This document shows, piece by piece, positions 40,771 to 53,656 of a DNA stretch of 58,222 nt. The notes beneath the pieces are model-generated. The model saw only the letters and a list, made by a program, of their open reading frames with translations. It was not told where the DNA came from and did no database searches. The number at the start of each line of letters is the position of its first letter. The stretch's first letter is position 1. The position numbers and the translations under genes were made by a program. The stretch is taken from positions 1 to 58,222 of the forward strand of contig JBBHKE010000395.1 in assembly GCA_037447655.1 (NCBI GenBank), in the 5' to 3' direction. The stretch comes from Zygnema cylindricum. Its lineage: Eukaryota; Streptophyta; Zygnematophyceae; Zygnematales; Zygnemataceae.

Positions 40771-40854
40771 TTTTTCCGATTTATTCAAAAGTCACGAATT
40801 ATACGTTTTAATCGTAAAAAAGGAAAAAATCGCGCGATTTGAACAACTATGCTT

Positions 40855-40864
40855 NNNNNNNNNN
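40855..40864. other. Assembly gap (10 N)
   Basis: Ten undetermined bases. The sequences on either side (GTAC-rich on the left, copia gag region on the right) need not be truly adjacent. Confidence 0.99.
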
Positions 40865-40889
40865 GAAACCGTCGGCCTCGACTAACCTC

Positions 40890-42137
40890 TTTCACACCAC
40901 TAGCAAGGAGGCTTTTACTAATGTTTTTAAAACCACCCTTTCCTTCTCTCCCTCCCCCAAGGCTACCTTTCCCCTCCCCTGGAGGCTTTCCTTATACGGG
41001 CGCATCTCTGTTTTCTCGGAATCTCCACCTGTTTGCCATCCAACTTCTCATTCATAAGAAGTTCCTCCGATTCTTCGTTCTCCTCGTCTAGCTCCTCATC
41101 CTCATCTCCATGAACCTGTGTGAGAACAGCCTACTTCTTCTCCCCTTGGCTCACATTAGCTTGCCCATCCTTGGTCCTTAGAGCTGCAAGCCGGTTGCAA
41201 TCAGCAATGTAGTGTCTCGGATTCTTGTAAAAATGGCATATTCCTTTCGGAGGTCCCCTCCCCTTTCCATCGGAACCCCCTCCCTCTCTTCCTTTCCCAC
41301 CAAAATTTTTGTAATCATTTCCGGAGGAACGATCACCACGCTTTCTCCAATCAGCTCCGGCTGCCAAAGCTTGTACACTCAGAATGTCTTTCCTTAGTTC
41401 CAAAGTGTTCTCCCTTACCAAGATCATCCCCAATGTTTTATCCCATTTCTAGGTAGCATCTTCTAGTTCTTATAACCGGTTAAGGATGTTTTCATATTCC
41501 ATGGGAAGTTTCATGATTGATGCATTAACTCTTTTCTTTTCTGTTTGAGGACTTCCTACACTTGTTAATTCAACAAACAATACTGCTAGATCATTACAGT
41601 ATTCTCTTATACTCCCCCCTTTATACCGGTACGCAGTGATTTTTTGATCAATCAACTGCTGCTCCTGAATTGAGCCACTCTTGTAGGTGCTCTCCAAGGC
41701 ACTCCAAATGTCGGCGGCGAAGTCTTCCGCAAGGTACGGAAGAGAGATCGCCTTGATCATACTCCGAAGAATGAAGTGCTTGGCCACCTCATTTTTTGTA
41801 CCTTCACAACTAAGGATCGTTTGCCTCAGTTTTCATCTCCACAAAAGCTCCAAATGCTTCAGTCATCACCGAAGCCGCCTTTGCCGTCCCTTTTCCTTTG
41901 GTAGCCTCCTCCAACCCCAAAGCGGTTGTCCCCTCCTCCTCCTCCGTTGGATCCACTATTCTCACTGAGGATTGTGGTACCCTAGAGAACCAAACTCCAC
42001 CAAATCATGGTGGTAGTCGACGAGGACATGGAATATCACCGGACACTACACCCCAAAAATGTTTATGAAATAGTGCCCCCTCTTCCAATGCTCTCCAATA
42101 AACATACCCTATACCGCCAAATATGGATACCCCAAAA
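40890..42137 (-). pseudogene. Copia L3-family gag (minus strand)
   Basis: On the minus strand, directly after the primer-binding site, gag reads YVYWRALEEGALFHKHFWGVVSG, then IKAISLPYLAEDFAADIWSA, IREYCNDLAVLFVELTSVGS and LPMEYENILNRL. A degenerate zinc knuckle follows (CHFYKNPRHYIADC, second Cys changed to Tyr; the copy at 52560-53656 keeps Cys). Stops and a frameshift occur near 41790-42000. Everything downstream of the protease start is missing at about 41000. Confidence 0.8.
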
Positions 42138-42152
42138 GGCGAGCCTATAACC
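42138..42152 (-). other. Mutated half-tRNA primer-binding site
   Basis: The minus strand reads GGTTATAGGCTCGCC directly after ...GTCTCA. It differs at three positions from the intact site at 22231-22245. Confidence 0.6.
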
Positions 42153-42905
42153 TGAGACTTTGTGGACTCCATAGTCCCACACATTGAGCAGCTTACAGAA
42201 AGCCTCTGGGATAACCTTGACCCATTACACTTCATCAAGGTATATCTGCCACCCAGGGGGGGAAAAACTCTGACCACCCTCACCTATGTGAGGACATAAC
42301 TCATGTGAGTAAAACGCAAAAGAGATCTCCAAATTTGCTCCCTTGGGCAGTAAGTTATGGTTGCTCAAAGACAACAAATTTATACAGATTGCCTTTAGGA
42401 GAGAGGACTTAAAAAAAGCATCAAAAATACTAAGTTCTAGACTACCTACTCACAGAGCCTATCAACTAAACCTTAGGCCAGTGAGACGACTGTGTAACTT
42501 TGTGACCTCCATTGGTCCACAGAGTATTCAACTTATATGAAGCCTCTATTCAGCTTACATGAAGCCTCTAGGATAGAATTTGTTCCTGGTCAGACAACTG
42601 TTTTGGCCAACCTCACCATTGTGAGGGCGCGACTCCCCTAAGTCAGACACAAAAACAATTTTTGAGTTTTCTCCCCTAAGCAATCAGTTACGGCAAGCCA
42701 AAGTTGGCCAATAAATACAAAAGGGCTCTCAAAGAGAGGCGCCTCCAAAAACGTCTAAGTCATAACTCGTAGTCCCTCTGTGAACCCCCTACTACTGCTA
42801 TACCAAACCATGCACATGACTATGTAGTACAAAAAGGTACAGATGCCGCTGTACTTCTTGTATGTCCAGGGTATGGCATGGCCGTCCCGGTGACAATTGT
42901 AGCAT
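42153..42905 (-). repeat. LTR of the L3 family
   Basis: The sequence matches 22246-22960 and the distal part of 25733-26715. It contains a short tandem duplication near 42525-42575 (GAAGCCTCTA...CAGCTTACAT) and related segments at 42150-42260 and 42460-42600, suggesting internal duplication of the R/U5 part. Confidence 0.6.
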
Positions 42906-42909
42906 AGTA

Positions 42910-43041
42910 TATTTTTTCTACTTATCGCCGATAAGGAATTTGTTGGTATCGGAGCGATATATCGGGACTCCTGATTGTTCAATAATCGATAACTATCGGT
43001 ATCGGTGCTATAACGATAAATTTATTGCCGATACATAACAC
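42910..43041. mobile_element. M2 end fragment
   Basis: The TATCG-rich sequence ends GCCGATACATAACAC followed by TA, the M2 terminus. The other end is missing. Confidence 0.6.
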
Positions 43042-43429
43042 TAATTATTAGTTTAGTTTTTTTTTAAATAAAAACAGTGTTCCTTACCTTTTGGTGTGAG
43101 TCTAAATTAGTGTGGATTACATGCTTTAACCGTAATGATATGTGTTTTACTTGTCCTACTTCGAATTTTAGATAGCAATAATTTTAAGGTTAGCTCTAGG
43201 TTTCACCATACTATTGACAATTTTTATGCTTTTCCGTTCATATTCGTCAGTGTACGGTCAAAGTTTTTGTGGCCCAAGATTTTAATCTTAACTGTACTAC
43301 ACTATTCTTTGCTGTTAAAGTTAGTAAATTATTAGCGTTGGCACTTTACTAATTAAATGTTGTTTCGTGTATTTCGTGCATTCCCTTTCCCAACATACAA
43401 CACATACTTAAATGTACACCTCCTTATTT
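43042..43429. other. Non-coding spacer
   Basis: AT-rich, with no recognisable feature. Confidence 0.4.
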
Positions 43430-45230
43430 GAGCATCCCATAAGTGGCATCACTCCAAGTGGTGACATCAATATTACCCTTCCCAAAATGCAACCACAAAT
43501 CTCTCGTTCTTATCAAGTACCGCATTACCCAGTTGGGTGCTTCTCAATCTTTTTTAATAACATCATTCAAACACCCACTTAATATTCCTACAAGAGCCGC
43601 TATATTGGGCCAAGTACGGTTCATAAAATAGATCAAGCTACCGACAACTTGTTTGTACGCAATATTTCACATAAACTTTCTTTCTTCAGGTCCTAACTGA
43701 TCATCTAAGACAAAAACTCCCACTTTAAAATTCCCCTCATTTCCCTTATTTAAATACATTCGAGTCATACAACTATTTGCTTTATCCATTTGAATTTTTT
43801 CAAGCATGTTTTGGATTGCCTTCTTTTAAGTTAGTCTTATTATTTTCTTCTCTCTATCCCTCTCCATTTGAATTCCCAAAATATATTTTGCTTCCCTTAA
43901 ATTCTTGATTTCAAATCTAATCTTTAGATCCCTTTTCAATCTATTAAATTTCTCAATTGATTTACTTAAAAAAAGCAAACCATCAACATAGATTGCAATG
44001 AAAATTATACCTTCTTCAACCTCAAATAGATAGATGTAATGATCCGAGCTGATTTGGACATATCCGAAATTTTTCAAAAACTCGTCCAGGTTTTTATTCC
44101 ATTGGCGCGAAGCTTGCTTCAATCCATAAAGGGACTTTATCCATCTGCACATCTTGCTTTCTTCTCCTTTTTCCACAAACCCTTCCGGATGTAGCATGAA
44201 GATCTCTTCTTCGAATTCTCCGTGCAAAAAAGTTATTTTGATGTCCATCTAGGGCACTTCCATGTCTTCCGCTGCCGCCAAGCTAAGTAGAATTCGGATT
44301 GAGGGAAATCTAACAATCGGAGCGAAGGTCTCCTCATAATCGATTCCTTCCTTTTGCGTGAACCATTTGGCCACTAATCTTGCTTTGTACCGCTCGATAG
44401 TGTTTTCTGGATTGGGTTTTAGCTTGAATACCCACTTGCATCCAATCGGTTTTTTGTTTGGTGGGCAGTCCACCAGCTCCCATGTATTTCCTTCCATAAT
44501 GGAAGCCATTTCATCATTAATAGTTGTTATCCATCTACTCTTTTCCGGACTATTAATCGCTTTCGAATAAATTTGAGGTTCAGACTTCCACTTAGTTACC
44601 TTATTATTGACTTCTCTCTCTTGAAGTCTCTTGCTACTTTTTCCTCGTTCAAAATCTGATGTTGAAATAGAAGGTAGTCTTGGAATTCTCCGAATAGTGT
44701 CATCTCCTCCCCTATCCATGGAGTCCATCTCGGGTCTTTCATTTTCCTCTTCCTTTGGATAGACTAGTGATTGTGACTCCAAAAGTGAGTCACTCTCGGT
44801 TAGAGCTTTCCATGCATCTGCAACGTCTGGTTGAACCGAAGTTGTGTTAAAAGAATCCGAATCTAACTCATTTTCGGAGTCAATTCTAATTCTGACCAGT
44901 TTAGTGTACTTAAAGGGATCTACTGACTTTCCTTCATCCATAAATACCAAGTGTTTAACTAGGATGATATCTTCTTTCCCAAGATCATAAACTCTATATC
45001 CCTTTACATTTTCATCATATCAAAGTAAGTACCCCGACTTTCCTCTCGCATCTAACTTCTAATCAGATTTTTCTGCACTTAGACTAAAAACTTGACTTCT
45101 GAACACTTTTTAAGTGTTTCTCCCGGTCCATCTTTCATAGGGTGTTTGATCTTTCACCGCCGAGGTGAGGACTTTATTCTTAAGATAATTAGCTCAGCTC
45201 ATTGCTTGTAATAAAGTGCAACCTTGTCTG
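43430..45230 (-). pseudogene. Copia C4: integrase tail to RNase H start (minus strand)
   Basis: Read on the minus strand from about 45230, a frame-shifted integrase tail ([22 protein letters not shown]) is followed by the connector [20 protein letters not shown] and RT. The RT shows [57 protein letters not shown] and SLYGLKQASRQWNKNLDEFL. The active site reads AIYVDGLLFLS, so the second catalytic Asp of YVDD is changed to Gly. A decayed RNase H start (VTTWSDATYG) ends at about 43430. One TAG at 44246-44248 splits the frame. Confidence 0.85.
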
Positions 45231-45295
45231 TTAACACTGTGTGCTCCTACTGTTGCTACGGGAAGATCCTTGGTGTTTTTTGCTGTGTATTGTGA

Positions 45296-45985
45296 CGTGT
45301 TGGGGTGTATTGTCGCTTCTTTTACACTAAGTCAACAATGCCCGTGACGGCTGTCAACGTTTACAATCTGTCTTGCCGCACCATATTTCTCTTAACTTTT
45401 TGAAGCGTTGCAAGACACATCGTAATTTTTGAAACGATTCGTTATGTCGCATGTCATTACATGACATTCTAGACGTACAGTTTTGCAGCCGTGGCTGTAA
45501 AACATGCCTTTGCGTAAACCTCTCCCGTTTGGCCGCCATGACTTTGCAAATTTTTCACCTTCGCAAATTTTTCACCTTTCCATGAAATGGCACTGTAGCC
45601 CTGAGACCCCTGCAAAAAAAAAATCGCACAAGGTGCATGCGGACATAAACAAACAGCCTTATACTTTTTCCGTCGTCAAAAAATTATGAAAACTTTTCAC
45701 ATGTACGAATATATTTTCCTATTTGTGAAATTGTTTCTACTTCATTTAAAACACATTGCTGATGTGTTTTATGATAAGTTTGAAGATGACATCACAGTGG
45801 GTCAAAAATACACAAGGCGACAACTTTTGGTACATCCTAAGTTTGAGGATGACGTAAATTTTACTCTACAAATTTGTGATTTCTTCGTACGGTTGCAACT
45901 TTAGCGGTACGGCGCTTTTTTTAAAAGGAAAACGACAGGAAAAAACTCGTACTTAGCCACATAAAACTTTACCCCTAATATTAAT
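45296..45985. mobile_element. Decayed M3 element
   Basis: The body matches the M3 element at 37240-37900 (GTGACGGCTGTCAACGT.TACAATCTGT, GATGACGTAAATTTTACTCT, TTCGTACGGTTGCAACTT). The terminal GGGTGTG repeats are not recognisable, so its limits are approximate. Confidence 0.55.
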
Positions 45986-45989
45986 GTTT

Positions 45990-47139
45990 TTTTTACTTCT
46001 CTTAAACCATATTTTTTTCTGTACACGCGAGTGGGATTGTGGATCTGACGGTTGCGATTGAAAGGTAAGATTCTCAGCTTCCGATTGGCAGTCTCAAATT
46101 GAAATTCGACAAGCATTTACGAATAAAAGATGTTTTGAGTAGCAAAAAAAATATTAACACTGAGGGTGGGGCTCCATTAGGCAAAAATTGGAGTTATTTA
46201 CTGGAAAACATACCTTTTCATACTAAGTCTTATTGATTTTTTCTTTTTTTTATATAAAACATGTTTACCATAGATTCGGCAAGATTTAAAAAAAAAATTG
46301 GCAAAAATTTAGACCGTCTGATTTTGATTTTGGAACAAACGCTCCTTCAATATAGTGTCAAGAGAATCTCCTCTAACTATTCCCAATAGGACACTTGCGA
46401 AACATCGGAGGTGTCTATTGGTACACCTGGAAGCAAATGGTTTTACCCACGACAGATGAGCGATGACAGCATAACACTTGGTAAAAGCCATGTGTCTTCG
46501 TACGCGGTGGATTTGAAAGCGACAAAAAAATCTTCCCCGGGGCGTTTATCTTTAACGCTTCTTTTCCATCCATGAAAGGAATTTGCGTTTAAGACATATG
46601 GCACAATTCGAATAGTGATGAAGTACAAATTTTCATTTTGAAAATGATTTCATTATCGTTGGTACAACGACAAGACAAAAACGTACAAATTGTAAGTTCG
46701 TGTAGTGTTGCTAGATATTTTAATCTACGTCTGTCTGTATAGATAGTTCGTTTAGATTTTGTGCTTTTCAAATATTTTAATATTCGTGGCCGGCTGAGCT
46801 ATGACGTACGTGGTCGAAATCGCAATGCAACACGTAAGGAATATGTTCCTTGTTGGCACGACCTGATGAATAAGTGATACAAATATTACTACCAAAAAAA
46901 GTGTCCGTACGATGAATAGAAACGCTTGATGGACGACGACCTTAATAGCGATACACGGTGTACCGAAGTTTAACGCACAAACAAGTGAAGATTCTACGTG
47001 CGCGTTTCTCGGGTGTTCCTACGACGAATGTTAATCCGTTTGTCATGATGATTTTAGACATCTACAAATGTATATTGCTGCAACGCATTTTCTCAAACTT
47101 TTTGTGACATCACCAATTTGGCCGTGACATTGTAGACAT
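45990..47139. other. Non-coding stretch with MITE remnants
   Basis: The interval 46010-46150 matches the interior of M1-h (51300-51460) in inverted sense. AATAGCGATACACGGTG at about 46944-46960, followed by TA, is an M1-type right end without a partner. GGGTGGGGCTCCATTAG at 46163 resembles an M7 end. No gene is seen. Confidence 0.45.
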
Positions 47140-48480
47140 GAAGCCTTCGAAATCCAAATCTATAAGAAGATTTCCAGTGGATTCCTAACGGGTTTAAGAT
47201 CCTCGTGGAAATCAACTTTTCGTGACGACTCTACTACTCTTGTCCTCGAATCATACACAAGTTATAGTGCTCTCTTGGTGTTATACCCTAGAAGAACACC
47301 AGTCCAAATTCTCGCATCAAACTTCCTTGTCCTTTGCATTCTTTTAATTTTCTTTTCACCTAAACGATTACCTTACATTTCTAAATGATTCCCCTCAATG
47401 TCTAATTCCCCCCTCCTTACAAAAATTAAAAAACTCAACAATTCCTCCTCTTTTATTAGACCTCACCGCTCTCAATTATTGATTTGGTTTTCACTTGACC
47501 ATCGTCACCCACTCTTGAACCTTCTCAAGTGTATCCAACTTATGTTCTAACAAGTGCATCTTGACACAACCGTCACATACAGTCACCTTCCCACCGGTTG
47601 TGAGTTGTATTCCCCTAACCGTAGATTTTGAAATCATGTGTTTGAGGGTCCCTCGGAAGTAGGGCACCTTCCGTGGTGCATAAAACCAGGGTCCCATTTT
47701 CTAAGTGCAACCTCATTTGTTGAAGTCACGACTTGAGCAATAACCGTTGGTCTCTTCCAAATTAACATACATGCATGCTCTCCTTCACAAATTAGCAACC
47801 ACTTGTTTCCCCTTTGAAATCTCCAATACCATATTTGTATCCAACTTCGCCCTGATTTGACCACCGACCTTCTAAATTTGAGGAATACTCACAAGATTCA
47901 CGACCCTAGGGGAATTTACGAAGTATTCTAAAACTTCGTTGAAGGCACTAACTCATTCATGAATCCATCTTTGACCTTGAAATCTAACCATACTCTTTTA
48001 ACGACGTCAACCGAAACCACGTGATCGGTTGACATTTTGACACACTTCAACCATGAAAGTTGTTATCTTTTTCAAATATCATCCTCTTCGCAGACACATG
48101 GTGAGTCACACTCGTCTCCATTACAATCTACATTCATGTCAATCAAAATTGATAAATTATGGGATCCGTCACCGAAATTGTCCTTAAAATCGTTCAAGTT
48201 TTCTTAACTTCCTCTATAACTGTTTCCATGGCCTCGACCCCTTCTGCAACCACGGCCTCAATCACCACAACTACCTCTTCTATCCAAACCTCCATCAACT
48301 TTGTCAAAACATTCAGCACTGATATGCCAGCATCGGAAAAGAGTAACACTACTTTTCATGATCCGGAGAATCCGAGACATAATGTCCATATTTTTACATT
48401 TTATCAAGTAGCGCTAAGAGCATTGGGATTAACCTGACCCTTACTTTCACCTTTCCACCAGTATGTTCACATGTCAACGA
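47140..48480 (-). pseudogene. Copia fragment of a second lineage (minus strand)
   Basis: On the minus strand, in order: a ruined zinc knuckle near 48400, a protease-like segment ending in VNLVSIP and AGGQIRAKLDTNMVLEISKG (frame-shifted), the GAG-pre-integrase LKHMISKSTVRGIQLTTGGK with VTVCDGCVK (about 47540-47650), then directly an integrase-tail stretch, VWTGVLLGYNTKRALQLVYD (about 47200-47330). The integrase core is deleted. The protein is clearly different from C1-C5. Confidence 0.6.
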
Positions 48481-48729
48481 CACTCATTTTCTCATCTCGA
48501 CAGCGTTATCTAACACCTTTTCTATACTTTAGTTTTATACTTTGCAAATTACGAACATCGATCAAACGAACTCACACATTTCGTACATTTTAACTGCCTC
48601 GTGAAATAGTGTTATTTTTCCTAATTAAACCTTTACTATATTAATGTATAGGAAAAAGTAGAAGCATTGATTATATTTTAGGTTCAAGGGTCAAAAATTA
48701 GGAGCTCGGATATAGTGTTGTAAACACTT

Positions 48730-49837
48730 GTGTTGTGTATCGGTAAAAAACTTATCGCGATAACACCGATACTGATAATTATTGGTTATCGAACGGTCAG
48801 AGGTCCCGATATATCGGTTAGAGACCAACAAATTCCATATCGGCGATAACTTACAAAATATATAGTATGCATACTATAGTACTCTATAATATACTGTTTT
48901 ACATTATTTACATTATATAGCGTGGAATGCTTCGTATAATAATCTGTTCCGTATCTATTTAACTGATAATTATTACGGACAGCGCAGCACGTAAACGTAG
49001 ACAAATTTAAAATAATACTTTATAGTTCTAAAACTATACTACTGAAACAAAAAAATTAAATACATTGTAAAATTCGAGAATCAAACTTTTTAAGAATGAA
49101 AACGAACAGACAAACAAAGCAGACTGAACCGTCGATGTCCAATTCGTATGGATTTTAATTTTTTTACGAAAACTACGTAGTATTTGTCTTTTTTATACTT
49201 TTTCGTAAAATTTGTGTAAATTTCGCTGTACGGCCATGTACAAAAACGTACGAAAAGCGTAATCTTAGAAAATCCTTAAAAATCTTAAAAAGTACGGAAA
49301 TTTATCAGAAATGTACGAAATTGTATGAAAGTGTACCTTAAAAAACCTTATAGTACAGAATATCTACGGCAGCCGTACTGAAATATAAATGAACGTACGG
49401 CAATGTACCTTGGAAACCCTAAAATATCTCGTAAATAGCCCTAAAATGCACGAACATCGACGGACATTGTACGTAATTGTAAAAATATTGTATGGGTACA
49501 AAGTAAGGTACGCATTTTATTTACTTTTCATCATCGTTTGATGCGTACATAGTATTCGTTAGTTTATACCCTGTGTAATATGCGCACGGGACATTTATGG
49601 ACTGAACACATTTGTGAGACTGTCGCCATTTACAGCCACCATATTTATCTGTACGGTCCGAACAATTATCGCCGATAGTTATCGATATCGGTATTATCGC
49701 CGATAATAACTGATAAATATCGGTTATTTATCGGCGACAACACCGATGGCGATATTTTCGTACCAATATATCGATTATCGGGTACCCGAAAAAAGGTCCA
49801 TATCGGTTATCGGCAAATCCTTACCGATACACAACAC
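48730..49837. mobile_element. M2 element (1108 bp)
   Basis: GTGTTGTGTATCGG and CCGATACACAACAC are perfect inverted termini. TATCG motifs dominate the outer 130-200 bp on both sides. The centre (49150-49500) is GTAC-rich and non-coding. The right terminus abuts M1-i, with one TA between them. Confidence 0.8.
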
Positions 49838-49839
49838 TA

Positions 49840-50059
49840 CACCGCCAATCGCTATTAGCGTAGAAGTTTCTTTAGCGTATACGAATAATTAGCGTGGTTT
49901 ACGCTAATTGGGAATTTGGAAATTTTCGAAGAAATCGATTACTCTAATTAGGAATTAGGATTTTTTTTTTAAATAGTGTGGATAATTCTATTTGAGAATA
50001 TATAAAAATATAAAGCGGGACGGGATTAGCGTACACAACGCTAATAGCGATTGGCGGTG
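49840..50059. mobile_element. M1 element i (220 bp)
   Basis: CACCGCCAATCGCTATTAGC and GCTAATAGCGATTGGCGGTG are perfect inverted ends flanked by TA. The interior is close to copies c and d. It lies exactly at the M2 border, so it inserted into the TA next to, or duplicated by, M2. Confidence 0.88.
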
Positions 50060-50061
50060 TA

Positions 50062-51262
50062 GTAAACACTATACGCGGCTCGCTATGCAGACCATTTGCA
50101 TGAGCCGGAGGAAGTCGTCCACGTCGACGCGATCTATGCTCAAAATCATTGCTTTTGATTCGGCAGTGACGCTAATAAATTGTTCACTGTAAACAACAGC
50201 GGTGTACCTCCATCCGTACGGTAGCAGCCTGATGTCGTGTAAGGAAACGAGGCGCAACTGTTGTCTTCAATTCTCTAACAAGTGGCGCACGCGTGACGCC
50301 TTCACGCCTTCGAAAAGTACGCGTGGCTTTTGGCTGCAAAAAGTACGAACGCGCGGCAGCCATGCAAACTTGCAAAGTTTCGTGAATAGTTGCAGAACAG
50401 TACGGACCGTTAGTCGTCACGTGGAGTAATTTTTGGAATGTTTCCTTTCAAAGCTTTTGGCATAAAGTCAGCCCACGTGTATCGGCTAGGGACAGGTCTG
50501 TATTAGAAAAATTCAAAAAATTATGAAGCTGCTAGAATAATCTTAAAACCCAATCAAAACTGTAGGAAATCTTCACGTATCCGTGACAATCTGTGGATTC
50601 ACAAAGTTTTAGCATGTCATTTGTCGTTTCCTGGATGCCCAATTGTTGTCCTCTGATGGGCCCGTCGCACTGTCCACTGTCTGGAATGTCTGTATTTTTC
50701 GTTTATGAGACATCACGAGACTTGCTACAGTCCGTGGGGAGACGCCTCCAAGTACCATGTAATAAAGTACACATAAGAATTACATGACAAAAGCATGTCT
50801 TGGATTTTATGAAAGTGGCCAAGCAATACACTTGGATCATCTGTACGTGGCAACAAGTATTTATTAGCCGACAAGGCGTACTTTTCTATCCGGCAAAAAA
50901 GCCTGGCCAGGAATTTTTTAGGAGTTTGCTTCGTTAATAAAAAATTTGTGAGCTCTCAAGGGATGTCAGATAAGACAAAATTCTCTCGACCAATTAAAGA
51001 GTGACATCAGATCACTCTGAACGCATTGAATTCTGTGAGATCCGTCGATAATTAGTTAAAATAAATCCATTTTATAATTTGCATAAGAATTTCTAATCCA
51101 CGGCTGCCGCGTCCCCTAACCCGGAAAATTAAAGACGCTTAGCCCGATAAAGCGTGACACTACAGACAAACCCCGATTTTACGGACGAGAAACAAAAAAA
51201 TCAAAAAAAAAAATTGTCTGACGTGGCTAGATCTGGATATTTTCCTGGAAAAAAACAAAAAC
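50062..51262. other. Non-coding spacer
   Basis: Short ORFs on both strands lack recognisable domains. No repeat family of this window is present apart from scattered GTAC motifs. Confidence 0.4.
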
Positions 51263-51264
51263 TA

Positions 51265-51480
51265 CACCGTGTATCGCTATTCGTGTTAATATTTTTTTCG
51301 CCACTTAAAACAACTTTTATCTGTACACAATTGTCGGATTTTCAATCTGAAACCGACAATCGAAGCTGAGAATGTTACCTTTCAATCGAAACCGTCAGAT
51401 TTGAAATCCGATAAGTGTTTACGGAGAAAAAATGCTTTTAGTGGCAAAAAAAACATCAGCGCTAATAACGATTCACACTG
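51265..51480. mobile_element. M1 element h (216 bp), variant
   Basis: CACCGTGTATCGCTATTCGTG and CGCTAATAACGATTCACACTG are inverted ends, with TA on each side. The interior holds an inverted pair (ATCTGAAACCGACAATCG...CGAAACCGTCAGATTTGA). Confidence 0.7.
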
Positions 51481-51482
51481 TA

Positions 51483-52525
51483 CCTTGTAACTCTGGCATT
51501 TCCTATCCGTACACTAATAATGGTCAAGCAAAAGTCTCGAAATCGATCTTGAAAATATTATAGCCGTGAATAGTGAAGTGTTTGTCCGTACGAAAGATCT
51601 CCCTACAATAAGACAAGAACCTCGTTAAGATCATATATAGTTCTGTTGTGTACATTGGCTATTCACCGACATTTTGTCGCGTGATTGAGATCGATTCTTG
51701 CGTGGTCAGCATCGCAAGCAGCGGACTTCCGGGATTTACGGAGGTGCCAAAATGTCGGTGGCAGGCGATTGGTACGGAAATAACGGTGGCCTGTCTTTCA
51801 AAAAGACAAAAACACAGTTTTTTTTTTGTCCCTTTCACTCCGCCGTTCCGACATGTTACTTCATTATGACCTGGAATATGGACAAATCAGCGCTAAAAAA
51901 ACGGAATAAAAAAAATAAATAAATGATCCCAAGGGATTTTCTGGCACGTAATACATACCGTACATGAGCCATTCTAAATTCCATTTTTTGACTTTATTTT
52001 CACACCTGCCCAGTCTGTTTTTCAAATATGAGACAAAAATATTCTCCTTGCCCGAAAATCGAACGAAGTTTCAATCATCAACGGTCACAACCCTGCAATG
52101 ATTACATAAATTACGTGACAGTTATTTTTTCAGAGCTTCGACCCTTCTGTCGTACTTGTCCGTGACTCGGATTGACTAGCATGACGTATGTCCGTACGAT
52201 TTGTAATTTGGAGAACCAGCCACAACGTTTGTCGAATTCACTCGACAATCTCCTGCAAAATGACGTCATCGCGACTTAGACCTGATCCACAAAACAGCAA
52301 ACAATCATTTTAACTTTAAATGTTGTCTCCTTGTCCTTGTTTTGTCGCGACTGGAATCGCCTCCTTAATTCAACCAGTCAAGAAATGGTATCAAGCGTGT
52401 CTTAAGATAGAAAAGAAAGATTCAATGCGCACTGAAAAATGAATACTGAAGCGCTTATAAAATTCAAAAGGTTATACAAAAGCCATTTACTGAAATACAC
52501 AGAAAAGCATTCAAATAACTCAGCA
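51483..52525. other. Non-coding spacer
   Basis: No gene, element terminus or tandem repeat was recognised. Confidence 0.4.
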
Positions 52526-53656
52526 AATTTTCCCATACAATACACTTCAGATGCTCCAGAGTCGATGATCCATCCTTACTCCGGTTTCTCTCGGATTCCT
52601 CCAAAGGCGCATCTCTGTTTTCTCGGAATCTCCACCTGTTTGCCATCCAACTTCTCATTCATAAGAAGTTCCTCCGATTCTTCGTTCTCCTCATCTAGCT
52701 CCTCATCCTCATCTCCATGAACCTGTGTGAGAATAGCCTACTTCTTCTCCCCTTGGCTCACATTAGCTTGCCCATCCTTGGTCCTTAGAGCTGCAAGCCG
52801 GTTGCAATCAGCAATGTAGTGTCCCGGCTTCTTGCAAAAATGGCATACTCCTTTCGGAGGTCCCCTCCCCTTTCCATCGGAACCCCCTCCCTCTCTTCCT
52901 TCCCCACCAAAATTTTTGTAATCATTTCCGGAGAGGCAATCACCATGCTTCCTCCAATCAGTTCCAGCTACTAATGCTTATACATTGAGACTATCTTTCC
53001 TTAGCTCCAAAGTGTTCTCTCTCACTAAAATCATCCCCACTGTATTTTCTCACTTTCAAGTGGCATCTCCTAGTTAAATTAACCTATAGAGAATGATTTT
53101 ATGCTCCATGGGAAGCTTCATGATTAATGTATTGCTTCTTTTCTTTTCAATTTGAGGACAACCTGCACTTGCTAATTCAGCAAACACCATTGCCAAATCA
53201 TGGCAATACTCTCTCATACTTCCCCCTTTTATATCAATAGGCAATGATTTTATGATCAATCAGTTGTTGCTCCTAAATTCAGCCAATCTTCTATGTGCTC
53301 TTTAAGGAAATCTTTGTCGTCGGTGAATACCACCTCAAGAAGTGGAAAGGCAGTCACCTTGTCCAAACTCCAAAATAGAAGGTGCTTGGCCACCTCATTT
53401 TTATACCTCCACAACTGAGGAACGTTTGCCTCATTTTTTTTCTCCACGGAAGCTCCAAATGTTTCAATTACCACATTTCTCACTGAGGATTCTGGTGCTT
53501 TAGAGAACACAACTCCACCAAAACTTGATGGCAGTCGAGCATGACATGGAATTACCTCCGACACTACATCCCAAAAGTTTTTCTGAAAAAGTGCCCCTAC
53601 CATCATTGCTTTTCAGTAAACATAGCTTATTCCGTCAAACATGGGTACATTTAGAG
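52526..53656 (-). pseudogene. Copia L3-family gag to protease start (minus strand)
   Basis: This is a second copy of the gag at 40890-42137, nearly identical over 52606-52960. It keeps an intact CCHC knuckle (CHFCKKPGHYIADC) and continues a little further into the protease; GGATGGATCATCGACTCTGG at about 52555-52575 encodes the WIIDSG active site. Gag N-terminal motifs ALFQKNFWDVVSE and IREYCHDLAMVFAELASAG-like segments are readable. Several stops are present. It ends near 52526 where similarity to copia is lost. Confidence 0.8.

Noticed and set aside
48159-48437. Ser/Thr-rich plus-strand ORF
   Set aside because: It is the antisense shadow of a decayed minus-strand copia gag and protease.
50184-50420. 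Minus-strand 78-codon ORF
   Set aside because: No domain, no start context, and no repeat or conservation signal to support it.
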